64,000 bases of DNA, taken from the NCBI GenBank assembly GCA_028280635.1, contig JANQLM010000043.1:62001-126000 (forward strand), given 5' to 3'. The notes beneath the pieces were generated by a model, which had not been told where the DNA came from, did not search any database, and was given only the letters and a program-made list of their open reading frames with translations. Positions 16,148 through 22,310 of the stretch are shown here, piece after piece. The position numbers and the translations under genes were made by a program. How positions within the stretch are numbered: the stretch's first letter is position 1; every line of letters begins with the position of its first letter. This DNA comes from Halieaceae bacterium (GTDB taxonomy: Bacteria > Pseudomonadota > Gammaproteobacteria > Pseudomonadales > Halieaceae).

Positions 16148-16174
16148 GGAACTCGTTATGTGTAAGGACACTGG

Positions 16175-16465
16175 ATGAAGCTCACTAACGACGAAAAAGC
16201 GGTGGTTGCACGTTATCTTGGTTCAGACCCGAGCTGGCGCGGAGTACTGGCCGCCTATTGGCCTTTTCTAGCACCGTCGTTGATCGCAGGAACCTATGGG
16301 GTCTATGACCAAAACCACATTGCATGCTCCATCGGCTTCATCTTGCTAGCTTGTTTCGCCATGTGGTTTTTCTACCACGGAGGCAAGGAGGGCATTTATC
16401 TAAGGTCGGCTCTCGAAAAGTATGAGCAAGAGGTATCTGCACTTGGCGAGCAACCCTACACATAA
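16175..16465 (+). CDS. Small cassette membrane protein
   Basis: 96 residues with two hydrophobic segments (GVLAAYWPFLAPSLIAGTYGVY and HIACSIGFILLACFAMWFFYHGG) and an acidic C-terminal helix (YLRSALEKYEQEVSALGE). No family recognised. The stop TAA overlaps the following attC start (ACATAAC). The ATG is 14 bases after the GTTATGT of the preceding junction. Confidence 0.6.
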   Translation: MKLTNDEKAVVARYLGSDPSWRGVLAAYWPFLAPSLIAGTYGVYDQNHIACSIGFILLACFAMWFFYHGGKEGIYLRSALEKYEQEVSALGEQPYT

Positions 16466-16546
16466 CAAGGTAAGGCTGGCGCTGCGCTGGGACACCCAAC
16501 CTTCCGCTGCGCTCCAGGCCGGGCGCCCCAGCTTGCGGCGTTACAT
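16460..16546 (+). repeat. attC site, type A
   Basis: 87 bp from ACATAAC to GTTACAT, same architecture as the 13668 and 15702 sites with a few substitutions. Confidence 0.87.
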
Positions 16547-16552
16547 GGCCTC

Positions 16553-16822
16553 ATGAATCGCGCCCAGGCATACAAGCTCGCCCAAGCGGAGTTGCTTAAA
16601 GTAGAACAGGAAGGCTTCGCCGTTGCTTCTGGAAACATTGGTCCCGGAAACGCCCGCGAAACACGCGATAGCAACGGCACCGTATACGAGGTCGAGTTAT
16701 CCTACACTTACGGCAATACCGAAAGATCTAGAATAGAAGTTACGTGCAAGGTTACGCCAAAGAATTGGTTCCGACATGAGCAGTTAGAGGAGTCCATTAC
16801 GCTATATGCACCGGCCATTTAA
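16553..16822 (+). CDS. Small cassette protein, unknown function
   Basis: 89 residues: an amphipathic N-terminal helix (AYKLAQAELLKVEQEGFAVASG) followed by beta-rich sequence (VYEVELSYTYGNTERSRIEVTCKVTP). No signal peptide and no recognised family. The stop TAA lies within the next attC start (ATTTAAC). The ATG is six bases after the attC end. Confidence 0.6.
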   Translation: MNRAQAYKLAQAELLKVEQEGFAVASGNIGPGNARETRDSNGTVYEVELSYTYGNTERSRIEVTCKVTPKNWFRHEQLEESITLYAPAI

Positions 16823-16891
16823 CAAGGCAAGGCTGCAGGGCCGCTCTGCGCCGGGACGGCGTGTCGACCGCCCCAGCTTGAAGCGTTATGT
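16817..16891 (+). repeat. attC site, type B
   Basis: 75 bp from ATTTAAC (exact RYYYAAC) to GTTATGT. Its inner part (GGCTGCAGGGCCGC, CCGGGACGGC, GACCGCCCCAGCTTG) differs from the type A sites and recurs at 17230 and 18588. Confidence 0.87.
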
Positions 16892-16900
16892 GTCCACGCG

Positions 16901-17224
16901 ATGAAGCTCCTTTTCGTGTGTTCCGAGAATCGCCTGCGAAGCCCTACTGCTGAGGAAGTTTTCTCAGCATATCCAGGCGTGGAAGCTATCGGATGTGGGA
17001 CAAACTCCGACTCAGAGACATCCATTTCCGGAGACCTAATTGAGTGGGCCGACATCGTCCTTGTTATGGAGAGATCGCACCGCAACAAAGTATCGCAGAA
17101 ATTCCGCGATCTCCTGAAAACGAAGAGACTTGTCTGCTTGGACATTCCGGATAACTATGATCGTATGCAGCCAGAATTGGTTCGGTTACTTGAGAGAAAG
17201 GTACCACGGTATGTGCGCCTGTAG
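16901..17224 (+). CDS. Short low-molecular-weight protein tyrosine phosphatase-like protein
   Basis: 107 residues, shorter than the usual 145-160. The active-site loop VCSENRLRSPTAE has the CX5R(S) signature at the N-terminus, and LDIPDNYDRM supplies the general-acid Asp region (DIPDxY). The ADIVLVMERSHRNKV segment matches the family core. This compact form is found in plasmids and gene cassettes (family knowledge). The substrate could be a phosphoprotein or arsenate-like oxyanion. Cytosolic. Confidence 0.82.
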   Translation: MKLLFVCSENRLRSPTAEEVFSAYPGVEAIGCGTNSDSETSISGDLIEWADIVLVMERSHRNKVSQKFRDLLKTKRLVCLDIPDNYDRMQPELVRLLERKVPRYVRL

Positions 17225-17229
17225 CGGAC

Positions 17230-17304
17230 ACATAACAAGTCAAGGCTGCAAGGCCGCTTCGCGCCGGGACAGCCTACCGGCTGCCCCAGCTTGAAGCGTT
17301 AGGG
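17230..17304 (+). repeat. attC site, type B
   Basis: 75 bp from ACATAAC to GTTAGGG, very similar to the 16817 site. Confidence 0.86.
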
Positions 17305-17310
17305 AGCGCG

Positions 17311-17670
17311 ATGGGCGAGCATCTAGAAACGGTTACGCTCTACCGCCCTACTGGACCGGAAGAACTGAAGCTCGTTAAAGACTCTGGATTCAAACGCTGG
17401 CCACCCCGACTGCCTGGTCAACCGTTCTTCTATCCAGTTACAAACGAGCAGTACGCCATCGAAATTGCATCACAGTGGAACGTCAAAGATAGCGGTGTTG
17501 GCTTTGTCACACGTTTTTATGTGAAGCGGGAATTCATGGACCGTTACGAGATACAGACTGTTGGGGCATCACATCACTCTGAATGGTGGGTGCCAGATGC
17601 GGAGTTGGAAGAACTAAACGACAGTATTGTGGGCGACATCGAGGTAATAGGTGAGTATCGCGCATCCTAA
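17311..17670 (+). CDS. Cassette protein resembling 'ADP-ribosylation/crystallin J1'-annotated proteins
   Basis: 119 residues: LYRPTGPEELKLVKDSGFKRWPPRLPGQPFFYPVTNEQYAIEIASQWNVKDSG, then a beta strand pair (FVTRFYVKREFMDRYEIQTVG) and WWVPDAELEELN. I recall this layout from small proteins labelled ADP-ribosylation/crystallin J1 in databases, a label of uncertain meaning. No catalytic motif is obvious. The ATG is six bases after an attC end and the stop is part of the next attC. Confidence 0.6.
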   Translation: MGEHLETVTLYRPTGPEELKLVKDSGFKRWPPRLPGQPFFYPVTNEQYAIEIASQWNVKDSGVGFVTRFYVKREFMDRYEIQTVGASHHSEWWVPDAELEELNDSIVGDIEVIGEYRAS

Positions 17671-17724
17671 CAAGCCTGGGCAGCAGGGACGTGCCAACGC
17701 ACGCCCCTGCTCGGGGCGTTAGGT
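17665..17724 (+). repeat. attC site, type C (classical 60 bp)
   Basis: Exactly 60 bp from TCCTAAC to GTTAGGT. The inner stem is CAGCAGGGACGTG / CACGCCCCTGCTC. It is the shortest complete attC here and resembles mobile-integron 59-base elements. Confidence 0.88.
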
Positions 17725-17744
17725 GGCGCCGGGAGATAGCAGAA

Positions 17745-18044
17745 TTGGAATTATTGGCCGTTTTGCTAGGGTGGCCCGCGATTGCATTGGCGTTGGTGCT
17801 ATCGGCGATTGGCATAATACGCAGCCAATCCGCGTTGCTTTTCGTCGGGGCCGGCCTGCTTCTACCAACTTCTCTCTACCTGACTGGAAGCCCGCGCATT
17901 GGGTGGCTCGGATTGGCGGTGGTGTTTCTCGTGGCTGGGGCAGGCATCGCGGTGAAGAGGCGCCGAGCCAAAACTGCGCTTGCATTGTATTTACCAGTGG
18001 TTGCGGCGTTGAGCCACCTGGCAGTGCTGGTGGTCACACAGTGA
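17745..18044 (+). CDS. Small cassette membrane protein
   Basis: The track ORF starts inside the attC (17691). A TTG at 17745 with GGGAG nine bases upstream gives 99 residues and clears the recombination site. The protein is almost entirely hydrophobic, with about four segments (LLAVLLGWPAIALALVLSAIGII, ALLFVGAGLLLPTSLYL, IGWLGLAVVFLVAGAGIAV, ALALYLPVVAALSHLAVLVV) and a basic loop. No family recognised. Confidence 0.55.
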   Translation: MELLAVLLGWPAIALALVLSAIGIIRSQSALLFVGAGLLLPTSLYLTGSPRIGWLGLAVVFLVAGAGIAVKRRRAKTALALYLPVVAALSHLAVLVVTQ

Positions 18045-18051
18045 ACATGTC

Positions 18052-18138
18052 ACCCAACAAGGCAAGGCTACCGCTTCGCTGGGACGCCCAACCTTCCGCT
18101 GCGTTCCAGGCTGTGCTGCCTGCCGGCGGCAATAGCTG
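18052..18138 (+). repeat. Degenerate attC site, type A
   Basis: It starts ACCCAAC (exact RYYYAAC) and keeps the type A stem (GCTTCGCTGGGACGCCCAACC), but the right end has decayed to GGCGGCAATAGCT with no GTTRRRY. Confidence 0.65.
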
Positions 18139-18141
18139 TCC

Positions 18142-18588
18142 ATGAGCGTCAGAAGCGCCACTGGGCACGACAAGGGCACTCTAATTGCCCTGCGAAAAGA
18201 ACTGTGGCCCGACGAAGTCGACGAGCACAACGATGAGCTAACCAGGTTCTTCGAAGGACAGCTTTCCCACATTGACCATATCGTTGTGGCCGAATCTGAA
18301 TCCGGAGAAATAATCGGCTTCGCTGAACTGCGGGTTAGGAACTATGCGGAAGGCAGCAATAACTTCGAAGTGCCCTTCCTTGAAGGGTGGTATGTGACGC
18401 CTTCACATCGCAGGAATGGGATTGGGCGAGCCCTAATTGGTGAAGCAGAAGCATGGGCGCGCAGAGGAAGGTATAGTGAACTTGCCAGCGACGTTCTTAT
18501 CAGCAATTCAGAAGCCATATGCGCTCATGCGTCAATTGGTTTCAAAGAGGTAGAGCGCACTGTTAGTTTTCTCAAAAATATCGAGTGA
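18142..18588 (+). CDS. Aminoglycoside 6'-N-acetyltransferase-like GNAT protein
   Basis: 148 residues, the size of AAC(6') enzymes. Along its length it matches the AAC(6')-Iaa/-Ig-type branch as I remember it: LRKELWPDE near the N-terminus, GFAELRVRNYAEGSN, PFLEGWYVTPSHRRNGIGRALIGEAEAWARR (acetyl-CoA P-loop RRNGIG), ELASDVLISNSEAICAHASIGFKEVERTVSFLK. These enzymes acetylate the 6' amine of aminoglycosides. Actual resistance activity is not proved by sequence, and another amine could be the natural substrate. The start lies directly behind a decayed attC. Confidence 0.8.
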   Translation: MSVRSATGHDKGTLIALRKELWPDEVDEHNDELTRFFEGQLSHIDHIVVAESESGEIIGFAELRVRNYAEGSNNFEVPFLEGWYVTPSHRRNGIGRALIGEAEAWARRGRYSELASDVLISNSEAICAHASIGFKEVERTVSFLKNIE

Positions 18589-18653
18589 ATAAACCTGACA
18601 GGCCGCTTCCCGCCGGGACAGTCTGCCGACTGTCCCAGCTTGAAGCGTTAGGT
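18588..18653 (+). repeat. Degenerate attC site, type B
   Basis: The right half, to GTTAGGT, is intact and matches the 17230 site. About ten bases are missing from the left half, leaving AATAAAC. Confidence 0.65.
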
Positions 18654-18666
18654 AGCCTATTCGAGT

Positions 18667-19053
18667 ATGACGAAGCACGGCGAGTTCAATTGGATTGAGC
18701 TTCAAACTCACAATACCGACGCGGCGATAAAGTTTTATAAAAAGTCCGCGGGATGGAAATTTCAAGCTGAGACCATGCCCAGCGGTGGCACCTATTGGTT
18801 GGCGATGCTGGGTGAGAAGGTAATCTGCGGCATATGGACCTTAGAAAGCGATGGTGGTGAATCAGCCAAAAACAGATGGGTAGTCTATTTGCACGTAGAT
18901 GACATTGATGACGCTATCGATCAAGCAAAATCTATCGGTGCTGAAATTCTACATGAACCCTGGAATGTCCCGGGAGTTGGTCGCATAGCCATGATACGAG
19001 ATCCAGGTGGCGCAGAAATAGGATGGGTAACTCCCAGTACCCGGGCTACCTAA
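18667..19053 (+). CDS. VOC (glyoxalase/bleomycin-resistance fold) protein
   Basis: 128 residues with two beta-alpha-beta-beta-beta units: FNWIELQTHNTDAAIKFYKKSAGWKF and VVYLHVDDIDDAIDQAKSIGAEILHEPWNVPGVGRIAMIRDPGGAEIGWV. This is the split VOC pattern seen in small cassette proteins. Metal-ligand positions are only partly conserved (Glu and His in the expected strands), so the reaction is unclear. The stop TAA belongs to an exact RYYYAAC (ACCTAAC). Confidence 0.82.
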   Translation: MTKHGEFNWIELQTHNTDAAIKFYKKSAGWKFQAETMPSGGTYWLAMLGEKVICGIWTLESDGGESAKNRWVVYLHVDDIDDAIDQAKSIGAEILHEPWNVPGVGRIAMIRDPGGAEIGWVTPSTRAT

Positions 19054-19062
19054 CCGTTAAGT
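19048..19062 (+). repeat. Contracted attC scar
   Basis: ACCTAAC (exact RYYYAAC, sharing the gene stop) is followed after one base by GTTAAGT (exact GTTRRRY). The whole stem between the two outer boxes is absent. Confidence 0.5.
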
Positions 19063-19097
19063 CAATTAGGGCGCTGTGGAGATACTGAATCGCGACA

Positions 19098-20153
19098 ATG
19101 AGTGAAGCACTGCAAGAATTTGGTCTGGTGCCCTTTTTTACCCAACAACTGGCAAATACAGACTCACTGGATAACCGCCTCGGGCGCGTCACTTCAGTGC
19201 AACGTTCGAGCATTACCGTTTTCTGTGCTGAGGGCTGTCGATCGGTACAGCTATCGCCCACCCTGCAACAGTCTCCACCGGTTGATCGCCCGACAGTCGG
19301 CGATTGGATAGTGATGGATGAGACGCTTACCAGAATTGAAAGGGTGCTCGAAAGGAAGAGTCTATTCAAACGTATCGGTGCGGGAAGCAGCACCAGTTTC
19401 CAGCCCATCGCAGCAAATATAGACACTCTGTTCATCATTACCTCGTGCAACCAGGAATTCAAGGAATCCCGCCTGGAGCGCTATCTAGCCTTGTGCAATG
19501 AGGCGGGCGCGATGCCTGTTATAGTGCTTACGAAAACTGACCTTACCGACGATACGGATTCTTATATTAGTCGTGCACGCAGCGTTCAAGCTGGGGTACC
19601 GGTAGAGACCGCCAACGCCCTTGATCCTACTTCACTGGATGGCGTCCGTGCGTGGATAGATAACAGCTCTACCGTGGCGCTTGTGGGATCTTCCGGCGTA
19701 GGCAAATCCACGCTTCTAAATGCATTGGCAGGGAACTCGTTGGCTGCGACAAAGGAGATTCGAGAGCAGGATAAAAAGGGGCGTCACACGACAACTCATC
19801 GTGAGTTACACCGGCTACCTTCCGGCGGGCTGCTCGTCGATGTCCCGGGCATGCGAGAGCTAAGGGTGGCAGAAGTCGATCACTCGTTGGGGGTGGTGTT
19901 CGAGGACATCGAGGTGTTGGCAAAGCAATGCCAGTTCGCTGACTGTAAGCACCAGGCTGAACCCGGTTGTGCAGTGCTTCAGGCCATAGAGCAAGGCATG
20001 CTCGACGAGCGTAGATTGCGCAGTTACCAAAAACTGCGGAGAGAAAATGACCTGGCATCAGCGACTTTGGCCGAAAAACGCGCCCGGGAACGCAGCTTCG
20101 GGAAAATGGTAAAAGAAGTAAAACTCCTCAAGCAGAGAAAAGGCAAAACGTGA
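19098..20153 (+). CDS. RsgA-like circularly permuted ribosome-assembly GTPase, cassette-borne
   Basis: 351 residues, full length for RsgA/YloQ. An N-terminal OB-fold (LGRVTSVQRSSITVFCAEG...VGDWIVMDE) precedes the permuted GTPase order: G4 (LTKTDL), G5, G1 (GSSGVGKSTLLNALAG), the switch region KKGRHTTTHRELH and G3 (DVPGMREL). The C-terminal zinc site is CQFADCKHQAEPGC. RsgA helps late 30S maturation. Chromosomal rsgA usually sits beside orn or psd; here it is among cassettes, so this is probably an extra paralog. The gene is unusually long for a cassette. Confidence 0.88.
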   Translation: MSEALQEFGLVPFFTQQLANTDSLDNRLGRVTSVQRSSITVFCAEGCRSVQLSPTLQQSPPVDRPTVGDWIVMDETLTRIERVLERKSLFKRIGAGSSTSFQPIAANIDTLFIITSCNQEFKESRLERYLALCNEAGAMPVIVLTKTDLTDDTDSYISRARSVQAGVPVETANALDPTSLDGVRAWIDNSSTVALVGSSGVGKSTLLNALAGNSLAATKEIREQDKKGRHTTTHRELHRLPSGGLLVDVPGMRELRVAEVDHSLGVVFEDIEVLAKQCQFADCKHQAEPGCAVLQAIEQGMLDERRLRSYQKLRRENDLASATLAEKRARERSFGKMVKEVKLLKQRKGKT

Positions 20154-20157
20154 ATCT

Positions 20158-20232
20158 TCACAACAAGCGCATGCAGACGGACCTCGCAAGTTGCTACGCG
20201 CCTTGTGACGGTGCTGATGCCGTGCGCTATTG
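20158..20232 (+). repeat. Degenerate attC-like site
   Basis: TCACAAC start followed by AAGCGCATGCAGACGGAC, and a right part CTGATGCCGTGCGCTATTG. The GCGCATGC and TGCCGTGCGC arms are roughly complementary, as in marine-type attC. The right box (GCTATTG) has drifted from GTTRRRY. Confidence 0.55.
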
Positions 20233-20241
20233 GGCCCAAAA

Positions 20242-20646
20242 GTGATCTCCGGAATCAATCACATCACCTTCGCGGTTTCGAACCTGGAGCGCTCTCTACA
20301 CTTTTATCGAGACATACTTGGGTGCACCGAGGTCTATGCCTGGAGCGCCGGGGCATACCTCGACGCTGGCGGTATGTGGCTGTGCCTGTCAGAAGATCCT
20401 GGCGCAAGTGGGAACACTGACTACACCCACGTGGCGTTTGATGTACCAACGGAGAGCTTTGAAGCACTCTCCCGACGAATCATCGATTCAGGTGCCGAGC
20501 TTTGGAAGCAAAACCGCAGCGAAGGTGATTCACTCTATTTCTGCTGCCCGGACGGTCATCGCCTTGAAATCCACGTCGGAGATCTTCAGTCTCGTCTTGA
20601 TGCTATCCGTCGGAGCAAACCAACGCGTTGTGGGTTTGCGCAATAA
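20242..20646 (+). CDS. fosA: FosA-like fosfomycin-modifying metalloglutathione transferase
   Basis: A GTG start at 20242 gives 134 residues and a beginning collinear with FosA (VISGINHITFAVSNLERS); the track's TTG at 20230 adds four residues. FosA features are present: metal ligands His7, His63 and Glu109, Thr9, the potassium-loop motif SEGDS in WKQNRSEGDSLYF, DGHRLEIHVGDL, and Arg118. FosA adds glutathione to the epoxide of fosfomycin in the cytosol. The complete active site makes real activity plausible. The gene is a cassette unit between two decayed attC sites. Confidence 0.88.
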   Translation: MISGINHITFAVSNLERSLHFYRDILGCTEVYAWSAGAYLDAGGMWLCLSEDPGASGNTDYTHVAFDVPTESFEALSRRIIDSGAELWKQNRSEGDSLYFCCPDGHRLEIHVGDLQSRLDAIRRSKPTRCGFAQ

Positions 20647-20713
20647 CGATGCAATACTGCCGACTCACAAGCATACCCAGCCTTCCGCCACGCTCCGGCA
20701 TGCGGCGCTAGCA
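20641..20713 (+). repeat. Degenerate attC-like site after fosA
   Basis: It starts CAATAAC, sharing the fosA stop. The stem sequence contains CAGCCTTCCGCCACGCTCCGGCATGCGGCG split over two arms, and the end is GCTAGCA instead of GTTRRRY. The next gene starts within two bases. Confidence 0.6.
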
Positions 20714-20714
20714 T

Positions 20715-21293
20715 TTGAGTACCGCGCCCACCATCGAAACCGAACGACTGACACTCAGGGCATTCGGGCAGGACGACGTGCAGGACTTCGCTGATTACCT
20801 GGTTTCGGATGCATGGGTGATGGCGACACTTCCTGAAGTGAGAGTAGACGACCCCGACGAGCAACGGTCGATAGCCCAGGAGTACATTGATGACGCTCTA
20901 AAGCCCTGGCGAGAGGGTGGTATCGGGGCCTGGGCGGTTTGCCTGAACCGTTCTGATAGCGCCGACAGCGTCGTCGGCTTTTGCGGCTTCTTTGCCAGCA
21001 AACTTGAATCTCCCGACCCGGAGCTGGGATATGCCCTGGCCAGGCAGTGGTGGGGGCAGGGCCTGGTGTCCGAAGCCACCACTGCTGCCGTGTCCTGGGC
21101 TTTCGCCAATACCGGTATCCATGGCGTCTATGCGGTGACCTTTGAGGAGAACCGCGCTTCCCAGGCTGTGCTGCGCAAACTTGGCTTCGAACCCGGGGAC
21201 GGCGTCGACCTCTACAACTCCGTACGAGACGGCCGAGGGCTTATGCGTTATTTTTATCTGGAGAGAGACAAGTTCTCGCAAACACGGGACTGA
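20715..21293 (+). CDS. RimJ/RimL-type GNAT N-acetyltransferase
   Basis: 192 residues from a TTG start (MSTAPTIETERLTLRAFGQDDVQDFADYL, the usual RimJ-like opening). The acetyl-CoA-binding core is PELGYALARQWWGQGLVSEATTAAVSWAFANTGIHGVYA, followed by ENRASQAVLRKLGFEPG and a C-terminal YFYLERDKF strand. Members acetylate protein N-termini or small molecules; the substrate is unknown here. No second good attC follows within 60 bp, so the unit boundary is unclear. Confidence 0.85.
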   Translation: MSTAPTIETERLTLRAFGQDDVQDFADYLVSDAWVMATLPEVRVDDPDEQRSIAQEYIDDALKPWREGGIGAWAVCLNRSDSADSVVGFCGFFASKLESPDPELGYALARQWWGQGLVSEATTAAVSWAFANTGIHGVYAVTFEENRASQAVLRKLGFEPGDGVDLYNSVRDGRGLMRYFYLERDKFSQTRD

Positions 21294-21357
21294 AGATTCC
21301 ATGCCACGGATTGCTCAATGTTGCGGCGTGCTACTGCGGTCCAATCCCCGCTAAGAA

Positions 21358-21741
21358 ATGCGCAGGCGAAATCTCAATCTCGTTCTCTTTGTCCTGCTGC
21401 TCATATTGCTGGTATCTACCTACGTTCACGATCAAGACAAGCAGGCACAAACGCCTGGGCAGGAGTTTCTGGAGCTGGCGCTGGCTTGTCACGAGGAGTA
21501 TCGGCCAGCCCTGGAAGCAATGTTGAGCAAGACATATAACATCTTCCAGATCACCGAGGGCTGTAGCGGCGGTGACGACAGGCTGAGCAGCGAGATTCTC
21601 CCGGACGCGGTTCTCGCCGTGCGCTCCAGAGAACACGGTTACGAGATTATCTTAACGCCACGAGCGGCCCGGGACAAGATTGAGTGGTCGTGTGAAAGCA
21701 CCCTACAAAACACTGCCCTGGCGTGCGCTACAGGGCTGTAG
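21358..21741 (+). CDS. Orphan pilin-like membrane-anchored protein
   Basis: 127 residues. A basic start and one hydrophobic helix (NLVLFVLLLILLVSTYVHD) are followed by a soluble domain ending EIILTPRAARDKIEWSCESTLQNTALACATGL. The Trp-Ser-Cys ... Ala-Cys end resembles the C-terminal disulfide loop of type IV pilins (LWKCTS...PKGC in PilA). The N-terminus lacks the G|FTLIE prepilin site, so it would stay as a membrane-anchored head domain. No pilus genes are nearby. The pilin relationship is my inference. Confidence 0.6.
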   Translation: MRRRNLNLVLFVLLLILLVSTYVHDQDKQAQTPGQEFLELALACHEEYRPALEAMLSKTYNIFQITEGCSGGDDRLSSEILPDAVLAVRSREHGYEIILTPRAARDKIEWSCESTLQNTALACATGL

Positions 21742-21801
21742 TAGTCGCCTCTTGCCGAGTCGGCTGGACCGCGTTACCGTTTTGTACTTCGAGTGGTAAA
21801 C

Positions 21802-21808
21802 GTTAGAC
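21802..21808 (+). repeat. Isolated GTTRRRY box, possible right end of the last attC
   Basis: GTTAGAC fits the attC end exactly and sits eight bases before a gene start. The expected left half near 21738 is not recognisable. Confidence 0.35.
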
Positions 21809-21815
21809 CTTGCAG

Positions 21816-22277
21816 ATGCATCTTGAACTCGACACCCGCCTGCCGTGCAGCTTAGAACAGGCCGTTGCCGAGGTGAAGCAACCCAGACTGCTTTTCCATA
21901 TCGCCCGACCCATGGTCTATTTTGCGCCCTGCGACGGAACCGTGATTCCGGAGCAATGGCGCGAGCGCACCTATTGGTTCCAGTTGAAGCTGCTGGGCAT
22001 TCTGCCCTTCGGAAAGCAAGCCGTGCGTATTTCCTTCCAGGAACGCCCGGGCTGCTTCACGGTGCGTGACAATGGCTTCAGCGCGCTGATCCGCAAGTGG
22101 GACCACAGGATTACGATCACAGAGAACAACGGCGAAGTGATCTACCGCGACCAACTGGAACTGGACGCGGGCATACTTACTCCCTTTGTCTGGGTATTCG
22201 CCCGAGTCTTCTATGGACATCGCCAGTCTCGTTGGAGAAAGCTTGCCCAATCGGGGTTCGATTACGCAAATGCCTAG
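21816..22277 (+). CDS. SRPBCC-like small protein, unknown function
   Basis: The track starts at a TTG (21810); ATG 21816 is better and gives 153 residues. Alternating beta strands and the pattern LLFHIARPMVYFAP...PFGKQAVRISFQERPGCFTVRDNG...WDHRITITENNGEVIYRDQLELDAG...FVWVFARVFYGHRQSRWRKL suggest a START/SRPBCC ligand-binding fold. Exact GTTAGAC (GTTRRRY) lies at 21802-21808 just before the start, so this may be the last cassette of the array. The ligand is unknown. Confidence 0.65.
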   Translation: MHLELDTRLPCSLEQAVAEVKQPRLLFHIARPMVYFAPCDGTVIPEQWRERTYWFQLKLLGILPFGKQAVRISFQERPGCFTVRDNGFSALIRKWDHRITITENNGEVIYRDQLELDAGILTPFVWVFARVFYGHRQSRWRKLAQSGFDYANA

Positions 22278-22310
22278 ACAGGCCTGGCACCTGGCCGTGA
22301 GATCTCAACT

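Larger units (their letters stand above)
13276..21808 (+). mobile_element. Integron-type gene cassette array without a visible integrase
   Basis: Seventeen short genes, all on the plus strand, mostly one per unit. Most are followed within a few bases by an imperfectly palindromic attC-like site that begins RYYYAAC-like (often sharing the gene's TAA stop) and ends GTTRRRY-like. Base composition is clearly more A+T-rich than the flanks. No tyrosine recombinase of the IntI type occurs in any frame of the window, so by known categories this is a CALIN (cluster of attC sites lacking an integrase) or the distal part of a chromosomal integron. Confidence 0.88.

Noticed and set aside
14456-16161. Palindromic elements as simple transcription terminators
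   Set aside because: Three copies share exact 19-bp termini and flanks at different cassettes; a terminator would not need conserved sequence, and the T-run lies in the middle, not after the stem.
13668-18138. CRISPR array as explanation of the spaced repeats
   Set aside because: The repeats are 60-87 bp imperfect palindromes separated by whole genes, not 25-40 bp repeats with short spacers; they fit attC.
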